Shown here: in pieces, positions 46,454 to 56,188 of the stretch | How the letters are laid out: each line of letters begins with the position of its first letter | Position numbering within the stretch: the first letter of the stretch is position 1 | Source of the DNA: Abelmoschus esculentus | Taxonomy: Eukaryota > Streptophyta > Magnoliopsida > Malvales > Malvaceae | Length of the DNA: 64,000 nt | Direction: 5' to 3' | Assembly (NCBI GenBank): GCA_035048815.1 | Contig: JAUCBN010000011.1 | Span: forward strand, 18,864,001 to 18,928,000 | Position numbers and translations under genes: made by a program | Notes under the pieces: model-generated | What the model was told of the DNA's origin: nothing | Databases searched by the model: none | Seen by the model: only the letters and a program-made list of their open reading frames with translations

Positions 46454-47343
46454 AATACCCCCAAACTCGAACTATTGCTTGTCCTCAAGCAATGCAAGAC
46501 ATCAAATTGTCGAACCTTACTTCCCTTTGGTCTTACTTTTCCATCTATTCTCCCTATCATGGTCATGTCTATCTCTTCGTTTTAGCCATTAGTTTACCCA
46601 AGGACTTTTACTAAGAAACAAGCTATAAGGCTAGGTGAGTGTGTGCGTTTTATGGACAAGGTTGATTCAAGGCTTTCTTAGATAAACTCTAAGTTCAAGA
46701 CAAATAGAATTTAGACTAAAGTTGTCTCCTTAAAACAACAAGTCTTGAGCCAATTTCGGGCACCTCAAGATATGCGTTTTCTATTTTCTTCTATTTTCTT
46801 ATTTTTTTTTCTTTTTAACCACCTATTTAGCATACTAGAGCCAATTTCGGGCACCTCTAGCATGAAGGAGAGTAAAACTAGAGCCAGTGATAGACACCTC
46901 TAGTTATTTTTCTAAAAGGTTCTAAGTCTTTATCACCTAAGTTTATTAAAAGAACTCCTAAATCAAACAAGTCCAAAAAGTGTTTATTTTCTTTCTAATC
47001 CTACAACAAGCTTCTAAGTTTTATTCCATGAGTATCTTATGGCTATCCCATCAAAACAAAACTTGGCCATGGTAAGGAGAAAGATTTCTATAGCCTTAAA
47101 GGAGTAAACTAAAGCAAAGCTGATGTAGAGCAGTGCAAGATTAAAAACAGTAATTCAAGAAAAGAGAATATTGCAAAAATTTCAGAAAAATTTACTCCCT
47201 TTATGGTAATGTCACGGAAGTGGATTGCCTCGACAGTGCTTCTGCACCTAAAATACCCCCAAACTCAAACCGAGCATTGTCCTCAATGCTCAATATATAA
47301 GGTAAACAACAATTGCAATAAGGAAATAGACATAAGCATAAAA
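46454..47343 (-). other. 3' untranslated part of the minus-strand Athila
   Basis: Begins with the polypurine tract (plus strand AATACCCCCAAACTC, 46454-46468), and a second similar tract lies near 47252. It contains two or three copies of GAGCCA.TTTCGGGCACCTC-like sequence (46750-46910), mirrored in the plus-strand Athila at 61085-61240. No gene. Confidence 0.65.
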
Positions 47344-48831
47344 TTATTTATAACGATTCCGAGGAGCTGCTTGTACAGAGCAGTCTCCTAGGTCGTGCTG
47401 CTGATGCCTTTTGTCTAGATCCTTGTGCTGGTGATTGCTGTTGTTTGGCTTGACGATGTGGCTGAACTCGACTAAGCGGTGTACGGTGCGTTGGTGCAGT
47501 AACTTCATCTCCTTCTTCCACTTCGTCAATATTTTCTGTATGCACGATTTCTGTCCCGCCCCCTGCCGTGGCAATGGGTACTGCTGATTCATGTGACGAA
47601 CTGTGGTATTCTTCAATCTCGCGAGATAGAGTATCTCTGCTGAGATTGGGCATAGGGATTGGTTCCCTTTGGGGAGAGTTAAAGACAACTCGCCTCTTGG
47701 ACGGCCTTTGGCTGGTAGAGGATACTCCGATAGACCTGGCCGGCCTGGACGGTCCGGTAGCATGAAACTGTTGAGGCGGTCGTGGCTAGAAAAATGGTTG
47801 CAACCCTAGGGCAGGTGTTGTCTCGGTATAAGGGGCGGCAATAACGAATATGTTAGCTGGGAATTCGGAGAATTGTGCCCTTTGATGTGGGAAGCTTTGC
47901 ATCATCATGTTGGCTAGAGATGTGTTGAAGTCGCGCTGGTACTCCATGTACCGTTGTTGACCAAGGTCCATGGCTCGGCGAAGGCTGGTGCTTCTGTTGA
48001 ATACTACCCTCCGGCAGTGAAGTCTGCAGTAAACTGCTACGGTGTTGCCTGGACAAATTCTGCATGTGTGATCTGCATAACTCGGTGGAAGAAATCTCTT
48101 GTCCATCCCTACCGAGTTGGCGTATATTTATCTGTGTCTTCGACCGGGACTCCTGTATTAATACATAAGGCAAAGATTAAACATGGGAAATATAGAGGTC
48201 CATGTTCCTTCTTACCACATTCATGAATCTTGTGAAGAATGATATCTCTAATGTTTATGCTTCTCTTTTTGATGATAGACTCGATCAGCCCCAGTCTTTT
48301 GCGGTCCATTATGCTGTTATGGGAGGTTGGGATAAGTTGTCTCTTGACAAAAGTACACCACATCTTTGCCTCGGGTTTAAGACTCTGCCTTGTTACTAAA
48401 CCTTTATGGGCACCGGTTTCCCATGAGGTGTTGCTGTAACAAAGCTCATCTTTAATCACTTCATAGTCTTGAGTGGTGATATCGTATACGAATTTGGCAT
48501 GAACATCACGTGTGGGTGTGAGACCATAAAATTTATTGATAACTTCGGCATCAAGTCACATAGGCTTGTCTCGGCAGTGGACAAAGAGGTTGTCCTTGCT
48601 TGGAACATGTGCGTAAAATTCTCTCACAATGGTGGCGTTCGCCGATGGAGGCTGTAGGCAGAATGCATCCCAATCTTGATATTGTATTTTGTTGAACAAG
48701 TACGATTCAATGCCGAAATATGCCTCATTGGTTTGGTGAAATCCTTGCTCTTCCCATAACTGCCGAGCAATGAACGAGCGGTTCAATCGGTCAGCAATAG
48801 TGGCCGGGGCGAATCTTGTGTAAGAAGCCAT
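47344..48831 (-). pseudogene. Athila accessory ORF, 'putative plant transposon protein' type
   Basis: Starts at the ATG 48831 (MASYTRFAPATIADRLNRSF). Landmarks: IVREFYAHVPSKDNLFVHCR, a stop at 48556-48558, then in the same frame INKFYGLTPTRDVHAKFVYD, MWCTFVKRQLIPTSHN, INIRDIILHKIHECG and GPLYFPCLIFALCINTGVPV. A stop at 48109-48111 and a frame change lead to MEYQRDFNTSLANMMMQSFP and a low-complexity tail. It occupies the place of pol. The block order parallels the Sirevirus ORF at 5425-6581. No catalytic motif was recognised; function unknown. Confidence 0.72.
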
Positions 48832-48988
48832 TGATTGTTCGTGGAGAATGGTCTGAGAAAAAAAATTCCAGAGTAATAGAGAGGGTTCTGAAAATTTCAA
48901 GAGATTGGAAAGATAGTGAGAGCAAGATTGTTAAAGAAAGCTAAAGTAGCAAGAATGCAAGAGTAAATAGTGCACAACAATGAAGCTG

Positions 48989-48996
48989 CTTATATA
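48989..48996 (-). promoter_or_regulatory. candidate TATA box of the Athila accessory ORF
   Basis: TATATAAG on the minus strand (context GCCTATATAAGCAGC), about 160 bases before the ATG, followed by a CT-rich stretch resembling a plant 5' leader. Confidence 0.5.
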
Positions 48997-49037
48997 GGCT
49001 ATAAAAATATGACTGTTAGAAATTAGCCGTTAGGCAT

Positions 49038-49571
49038 TTACTGCCTTGCTGAATAGTTACTACCGCAGCGGATTTCTCGGTAGAGAGCCGTTACACTGTT
49101 TTTGCCCATTAGAAATTCTGTGGCTCTGACACAGTGAACTGCCGCAGCAACAGACTTCCTGCTGTGAAATAATTTTTCTACATTCGTTGCTTTATTTATT
49201 CTAAAAAAAACAAAACATAAAAACATAAAATTCTGAAAATAAAACATAACATAAAATATTGAAAATAACAATATATAAACTAGTCCTAATATAATAACTA
49301 AAATGGAAAGGAAGAGATTATGTTACTTGTGGAGTGCATGTGAATGCATCCCCAATTTGATTATCTCTTTCTAGCTCATATCTTTCTTCACGTGTTGGCT
49401 AGTCCCTTCAGTGCATTCGATTTCTCCTTTGGGCTTTATTCACTTACTGAACAGTCTGCCGAGCGTGCTGCCCAGGCAGGATGTTTTAGTACCCTTGTTT
49501 GGTGCATGGAGAGCCTTACATTTTGTTGGAGCGTCTGAATTTGTTAGATTGTGGAAGGCGTTCAACTTGAC
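49038..49571 (-). other. spacer between protease and accessory ORF promoter
   Basis: AT-rich with no domain recognised. The ORFs 49038-49271 and 49344-49538 lack family motifs. Confidence 0.5.
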
Positions 49572-50060
49572 TTATTGATCGTTTATCTGCATTGTGAGCT
49601 CACCATTTTCCACATCGATGATGGTGCATCCAGTAGTAAGGAAAGGTCGTCCCAATAGGACTGGTGCATTATCGTCGGCCTCACAATCAAGGATGAAAAA
49701 GTCGATAGGAAATATAAACTTGTCGACCTTAACCAGAATGTCCTCAATTTTGCTTTCAGGATGCACATTGGACCGATCCGCAAGTTGGAGCAGTACTGTT
49801 GTTGGTTTTGCCCTCCCTATTCCAAGTTTTTGAAAAAATGATTTGGGTATTAGATTGATGCTTGCTCCCAAGTCGCATAGGGCCTTTCCTTTGTAACCAT
49901 CCCCAATCGCACAGAGGATTATAAAGCATCCAAGATCCTTTAGTTTAGGCGACATGCGATTATGTAGCATGGCTATGCAGCCTTCAGTGGCTGCCACCGT
50001 TTCAAATTCCCCTAACCTTCATCGTTTGGATACTATGTCCTTTAAGAACTTGACATAGTT
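49572..50060 (-). pseudogene. Athila protease region (minus-strand copy)
   Basis: The segment GKALCDLGASINLIPKSFF has the Athila-type protease site (DLGA). The C-terminal FILDCEADDNAPVLLGRPFL and GCTIIDVENGELTM follow. Its N-terminal side continues from gag (EQMPNYVKFLKDIVSKR) with one stop near 50020. It processes the polyprotein in intact elements. Confidence 0.85.
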
Positions 50061-51896
50061 GGGCATTTGTTCAATAACCTCAACTAGTGGCAAGTTGATA
50101 TGGACTTGCTTTAAGATGTCTAGGAATTTCTGAAATTGATGATCCTGTTTTTGCTTTTTTAACCTCTGCGGGAAAGGAGGTGATGATCTTATGTCCTCCA
50201 GGTTTTCTTGGATATTGAGTTTAATACCTGTGGTGAACTTATCTACAGCTGCCTCGGCACGTTGTTCGGGTACTGCTGGTCCTGCTAGTTCTGCTTTCGT
50301 GGCAGTGCTTTCGGCAGGGTCCTGCTTAGCTTCTGAGTCCTCATAATGTTGCTTTTCTGATTGGATTCTATCGGTTGAGGTCCCTTCTTTATCTTTTAAT
50401 TGCAGGTCATTTCTTATCGTAATTACCTTGCATTGCTCGTGGCCTAATACCTTAGCAACCTCAGTATTTCTAGCTAAACCCCTTGGTGGTCAAGTGTTTT
50501 GTCGTTGGGCAAATTGACCAACTTTGGTTTCTAAAGATTTGATTGCAACCTCTTGGTTTTGCAGTCTTATCTTAGCTCGGTTCATGAAGTCATCAGTACG
50601 CTTCATGAAGCGACTATTCTCTGTCATGTATGTATCAGTCTTTGACATGAAAGCCGTGAGAGAATCTGTCAATGTGTTTAGAGACAGCTGTTGTTGCACC
50701 TGCTGCGACGGCATGGACTACTGAGTGTGCTGCTGCGGCAGGTTCTGACTTTGGTGCTGGAATCCAGGGGCTTGGTTGATTGGATTTAAGGTATTGTTGG
50801 GGTTACTCTATGAAAAGTTTGGATGCCTTTTCCAAGATGGGTTGTAATTGTTAGACATCATTTGATTGTTCATGTTATAGTTTCCAACATATAGGTTGGT
50901 TTCCTCATCTTGCATATAACCAGATGAGTTAACTGCCTTAACCTCATGTATATTTCTATAGGCTTGCACATTCTGAACCATCTTAGTCAGAGAAGCCAAT
51001 TGTGCTGTCACCGAACTGGGTGTGTCTAATTCATGGGATATGGTATGACGTCTCATTCCTCCTCGCCTTGATGTGGGAAATTGGAAGTCGTTCCTTTCGA
51101 GTTTTTTTAGAATCTCAATGGCCTCCGCGGGTACTCTATCCAAAAGTGTCCCATTTACGGAAGCATCTAGCATCATCCTTGTGGAGGCATTGGTAGCATT
51201 ATAAAACATGGAGACTTGCGTCCACAAGGGAAAACCATGTAGTGGGTATTTGTTTAACAATTCTCTATAGCGTTCCCATGCCTCATACATCGGTTCATCA
51301 TCATCCTGCCGAAATGATGTGATTTCATTACGGATACGATCATAAAGATTTATCGAATTAAACCTCGTAATGAATTCTCGGCAGAGTTCCTCCCAAGATT
51401 CTATGGATCCTGCTAGGATGCCATTTAACCAAGTTTTCGCCCTATCCCTCAGTGAATAGGGGAACAACTTTAATCGTAAAATATCTTCATGGACTCCTTG
51501 GATCTTGAAAGAATTGCACACTTCCATGAAAGATTTAAGATACTGCCTTGCATCTTCAGTAGCAGACCCACTAAACTGTCCAATTGTGTTCAACATGTTG
51601 AACATCACTGGTTTAAGCTCAAAGTGAGTTGCTTCAATTTCTGGGGTGACTACACCAGGGTTTAGTCCGTTTAGGTCTTCCACCAGAAAGTCTCTAACAG
51701 TGAGCTGCCTTGGCAATGGTCGCAGTAGTGGCTGCTGCGGCATTGCTGGTGGCAGTACATTATGATCAACAGGTGGAATTTGTCCTCTTGGTGGATCATC
51801 CATGACTTGGAACAGGTTGCGCCTCAGATGGTGTCCTGTGAATTCGATTTTAGGATCCAATTCGTACAATGGACCACTCAGGTTTGCCCTGGTCAT
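50061..51896 (-). pseudogene. Athila gag (minus-strand copy)
   Basis: Open for 362 codons from 51896 (MTRANLSGPLYELDPKIEF). It contains the retrotransposon gag domain (LRLKLFPYSLRDRAKTWLNG, ITRFNSINLYDRIRNEITSF, YRELLNKYPLHGFPLW), then after a stop at 50808 a glutamine-rich segment and a coiled-coil-like part (NQEVAIKSLETKVGQFAQRQ). It keeps a segment of about 61 bases that is deleted in the plus-strand copy. Confidence 0.86.
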
Positions 51897-52006
51897 ACAC
51901 CAAATAAGTGAAAGTTAATAAAAAAATAAATAAATAATTAGAACTAAAGTTAGATAAAGAATGGTTTAAGAGCAAGAAAATAAAGAAAACAAAATTTAGT
52001 TGCTAA

Positions 52007-52024
52007 TCCCCGGCAACGGCGCCA
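52007..52024 (-). other. minus-strand Athila primer-binding site (tRNA-Asp)
   Basis: Minus strand TGGCGCCGTTGCCGGGGA, a perfect match to the complement of a plant tRNA-Asp 3' end as I recall it, six bases from the LTR. Confidence 0.9.
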
Positions 52025-52030
52025 AAAACT

Positions 52031-53234
52031 TGATGCGTGTAATAATAGCGCAATTGTGCAATGTACACATCGCAAGTAATAAAGTGATAAGTATATCGTG
52101 TATCGTCTCCACAGGGATTGGTATACTTAATATGTCTCCTCTTGTTCCCTTGCTCCTGAAAGATAAAGTAAAAACACAGATAAGTGGATTTATTTAACTA
52201 ACTAAATAATTAAATAAAAAAACATAAAATAATGGATTGAGAACGATATAGAGATAGTAGGTAAGATCCAACTGCGTCAATTAGTGGATTCAATTGATCT
52301 TCTTCTTGTCCAATGCAATAACACAACACTGCTTTGGCAGTGCTGCAAATACAATCTCGGCAGCGTTAGTGTTCTCTACTGCGGCAATCTCTTACTCTTG
52401 GGCAGATGCGTCAAAGTTCAGCAAAGTGTCCGTAGTTGACTCCGCTTATCTCTAAGTCAGAGTGCTATTGATGACTGGTCCTTGATGATACCTCTCGGCG
52501 TAAATCCACGATAATCACCAACCAATCCAACACTTGTTTTAGGTGCTGAAACTCTTAACCTATCTTTAGGCCGAGTTAGTGTCTACGACACCATACTTAT
52601 CCCTTTCGTGAATCTACACCTCTCGATGCTAGATTAATATATAACTTACAAACTTTTTTCTCGAGCTTGAATGCAAGAACAAGAAATGAAAATAGGATAA
52701 GAAAACTTTGATATTATTATTGCATTAGAACAAAGAAACAAGAAACAATCTCCTCTCACTAATATCTACAACCTTCACCTATCCCTAAGAAATTTAGAAC
52801 ATAATATTGATAGGTACAATTCTTAGGGGAAGGGTTTCTCTAAAATCGGCTGCCTTAATAATGTGGCCGGCTAGGCTATGTCTTAACCTAGGGGAAACCT
52901 TTCCTAAATAGATTTTAACTTGGAGTAAGGAACAAGTCTTCTTCAAGAGATCTGATATTTCCAAGTTTGCCGCCTTCTAGAAGAATTTCCAGTTTGGTCT
53001 TTAACTTGGGCTTTTAGTGCGCTAGCTTGGTCCAATTGGTGTGCTGCATCTCCCAGAATGTTCTTTATATTTTTATCTTTCATTGCGCCTACAATATTGA
53101 TGCTGCCACTCTGGATGCTGCCGCGACCTTGTCCCATGCCTTGTCCTCAACACTGCTTCACTGATGCCTCGGCCCTGGATATTCCTGCATGTACAGAATA
53201 TGTAATAATATTTGCATTCTCTATAAATATTGAC
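52031..53234 (-). repeat. minus-strand Athila 5' LTR, outer end deleted
   Basis: Starts TGATGCGTGTAAT; it is colinear with 45119-46453 until TATAAATATTG.CTTT, where it switches to the plus-oriented LTR end. Roughly the first 130 bases of the LTR in its own orientation are missing. Confidence 0.85.
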
Positions 53235-53287
53235 TTTATTACTTGCGATGTATACACTACATAGTTGTGCTATTATTACACGCATTA
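53235..53287 (+). repeat. 3' stub of the plus-strand Athila 5' LTR
   Basis: ATTACTTGCGATGTATACAC and the following bases match the end of the 3' LTR at 62809-62860. The terminal CA has become TA. Confidence 0.82.
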
Positions 53288-53293
53288 AGTTTT

Positions 53294-53311
53294 TGACGTC
53301 GTTGCCGGGGA
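53294..53311 (+). other. plus-strand Athila primer-binding site, degraded
   Basis: TGACGTCGTTGCCGGGGA differs from the tRNA-Asp PBS at two positions, both transitions. Confidence 0.85.
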
Positions 53312-53419
53312 TTGACAATTAAATTTTTGTTTTCTTTATTTTCTTTCTCTTTAACCATTCTTTACTTAACTTTAATTCTAATTAATTATTTATTTTTTTA
53401 ACTTTGACTTATCTGGTAT

Positions 53420-55130
53420 ATGACCAGGGCACACCCGTGTGGTCCTTTGTACGAATTGGATCCTGAAATTGAACGCACAGGACACCATCTAAGGCGCAAC
53501 CTGTTTCAAGTCATGGATGATCCACCAAGAGGAAAAATTCCACCTGTTGATCATAATGTACTGCCACCAGTAATGCTGCAGTCGCTATCGCCGCGACCAT
53601 TGCCGAGGCAGCTCACTGTTAGAGACTTCCTGGTGGAAGACCTAAACGGACTAAACCCTGTGGTAGTCACCCCGGAAATTGAAGCAACTGACTTTAAGCT
53701 CAAACTAGTGATGTTCAACATGTTGAACACAATTGGACAGTTTAGTGGGTCTGCTACTGAAGGTGCAAGGCAACATCTTAAATCTTTCATGGAAGTGTGC
53801 AATTCTTTCAAGATCCAAGGAGTCCATGAAGAAATTTTACGATTAAAGTTGTTCCCCTATTCATTGAGGGATAGAGCGAAAACTTGGTTAAATGGCATCC
53901 CAGCAGGATCCATAGGATCTTGGGAGGAACTCTGCCGAGAATTTATTATGAGGTTCAACTCGACAAATCTCTATGATCGCATCCGTAATGAAATCACGTC
54001 CTTTCGACAGGATGATGATGTACCGATGTATTAGTCGTGGGAATGCTACAGAGAATTGTTAAACAAATGCCCACAAGGATTATGCTAGATGCTTTCGCAA
54101 ATGGGACACTTTTGGATAGAGCACCCGCGGAGGCCATTGAGATTCTGAACAAACTCGCAAGGAACGACTTCTAGTTTCCTACATCAAGGCAATGAGGAAT
54201 GAGACGCCATGCCACGGCCCATGAATTAGACACGCACAGTTCAGTGACAGCACAATTGGCTTCTCTGACTAAGATGACTCAGAATATGCAAGCCAAGGAA
54301 AATATACATGAGGTTAAGGCAATCAACTCATCTGATTACATGCAAAATGAGGAAACCAACCTATATGTTGGAAATTATAACAGGAACAATCAGATGATGT
54401 CCAACAATTACAACCTATCCTAGAAAAGGCATCCAAACTTTTCATGGGGCAACCCCAACAATGCCTTAAATCCAATCAACCAAGCCCCTGGATTCTAGCA
54501 CCAAAGTCAGAACCTACCGCAGCAGCACGCCCAGCAGTCCATGCCACAACAGCAGGTACAACAGAAGCAGTCTCTGAACGCACTGACAGATTCTCTTACG
54601 GCTTTCATGTCAAAGACCGATTCATACATGGTCGAGAGTAGCCACTTCATGAAGCGTACTGATGACTTTATGAATCGAACTGATATGAGACTGCAGAACT
54701 AGGAGGCTGCAATCAAATCTTTAGAAACCTAAGTTGGTCAATTTGCCCAACGATAAAACACTCGACCACCAGGGGGTTTACTTTGCAATACTGAGGTTGC
54801 TAAAGTGTTAGGCCACGAGCAATGTAAGGTAATTACGATAAGAAGTGGCCTACAATTAAAAGATAAAGAATGACCCTCAACCGATAGAGTCCAACTAGAA
54901 AAGCAACATCATGAAGATTCAGAAGCTAAGCAGGACGGTGCTGAAAGCACTGCCCTAGCAGCAGAACCAACAGTACCTGATAATCCTGCCAAGGCAGCTG
55001 CAGATAAGTTCACCCCAGGTATTAAGCTCAATATCCAAGGAAACCTGGAGGACATAAGACCATCACCTCCTTTCCCGCAGAGGTTAAAAAAGCGCAAACA
55101 GGATCACTAATTTCGGAAATTCCTAGACAT
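53420..55130 (+). pseudogene. Athila gag (plus-strand copy)
   Basis: Begins MTRAHPCGPLYELDPEIERT, open to a stop at 54032-54034, with LRLKLFPYSLRDRAKTWLNG conserved. A deletion of about 61 bp follows at 54075 relative to the minus-strand copy, with several further stops. The reading resumes at 54199-54423 (ATAHELDTHSSVTAQLASL). The glutamine-rich and coiled-coil parts are present but broken. Confidence 0.85.
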
Positions 55131-55152
55131 ATTAAAGCAAATCCATATCAAC

Positions 55153-55671
55153 TTGCCATTAGTTGAAGCTATTGAACAAATGCCCAACTACACCAAGTTA
55201 TTAAAGGACATAGTATCCAAACGACGAAGGCTAGGAGAATTTGAAACGGTGGCAGCCACTGAAGATTGCATGGCCATGCTACATAATCTCATGCCGCCTA
55301 AGCTAAAGGATCCTGGATGCTTTACAATCCCCTGTGTGATTGCGGATGGTTATGAAGGAAAGGCCCTATGTGACTTAGGAGCAAGCATCAATTTAATGCC
55401 CAAATCAGTTTTTCAAAAACTTGGAATAGGGCGGGCGAAACCAAGAACAGTATTGCTCCAACTTGCGGATCGGTCCTATGTGCATCCTGAAGGCAAAATT
55501 GAGGATATTCTGGTTAAGGTCGACAAGTTTATATTTCCTGCCGATTTTCTTGTCCTTGATTGTGAGGCTAACAATAATGCACCGATCATATTGGGTTGAC
55601 CTTTCCTTGCTACTGGACGCACCATCATCGATGTGGAAAATGGCGAGCTCACAATGCGGATAAACGATCAA
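55153..55671 (+). pseudogene. Athila protease region (plus-strand copy)
   Basis: Open 55153-55599 with EQMPNYTKLLKDIVSKRRRL, ALCDLGASINLMPKSVFQKL and FLVLDCEANNNAPIILG; a stop at 55597-55599 replaces an arginine-type codon before PFLATGRTIIDVENGEL. Very close to the minus-strand copy. Confidence 0.86.
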
Positions 55672-56188
55672 TAAGTTAAGTTCAATGTTTTTCATATGAT
55701 TAAAAATCATGACAATCTAGAAGAACAACAAGTATCAGAGACCTTAGACGAAGACTTGATACAACCATGCCTGGAAAATAACTACCCTGGCATCGTAATC
55801 AGCAATTCTAAGCATAACTGCCTCGGTAGTTCAGAGGAAGATTGCTATACCCATGCTCTGAACAAAGTACAAGAAATTGAGAGCTTTGAGGCAAAAGAAA
55901 TTGAGGAAACAAACTGGACAATCCACTTTCCAGGTAAGCATATTGCACCTTTGAATTATCCAAGAAAGAATAATGATCCCTCTAGTACGGAGCCAGTAAT
56001 CACTAAATTAAAACCTTGCCTGCCAATTTAAAATATGTTTATTTGGGACCCAACTACACAATGCCCGTAATCATTTCTTCTAAGCTTCAGCCGAAACAGG
56101 AACAAAGCTTAATAGAAGTGCTACGGTAGCATAAGACACACTAGGGTGGACAATTGATGACATAAAGGGAATAAGCCCAGTTGTTTGT
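55672..56188 (+). other. linker between protease and reverse transcriptase (Athila)
   Basis: Contains an acidic open stretch 55696-56031 (MIKNHDNLEEQQVSETLDED) that is the usual variable linker of Athila pol. No domain assigned. Confidence 0.6.

Larger units (their letters stand above)
45119..53234 (-). mobile_element. Athila-like non-autonomous element, minus strand
   Basis: LTRs 45119-46453 and 52031-53234 (the latter missing its outer end). PBS at 52007-52024, gag and protease on the minus strand, then an accessory ORF where pol would be. There is no reverse transcriptase or integrase. The gag and LTRs are close to those of the plus-strand Athila, so it may have depended on such a relative. 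It lies in inverted orientation inside that relative's 5' LTR. Confidence 0.86.

Noticed and set aside
52001..52030. Possible tRNA gene (CCCCGGCAACGGCGCCA)
   Set aside because: Only the 3' end of tRNA-Asp is represented and it lies at the LTR edge; it is a primer-binding site.
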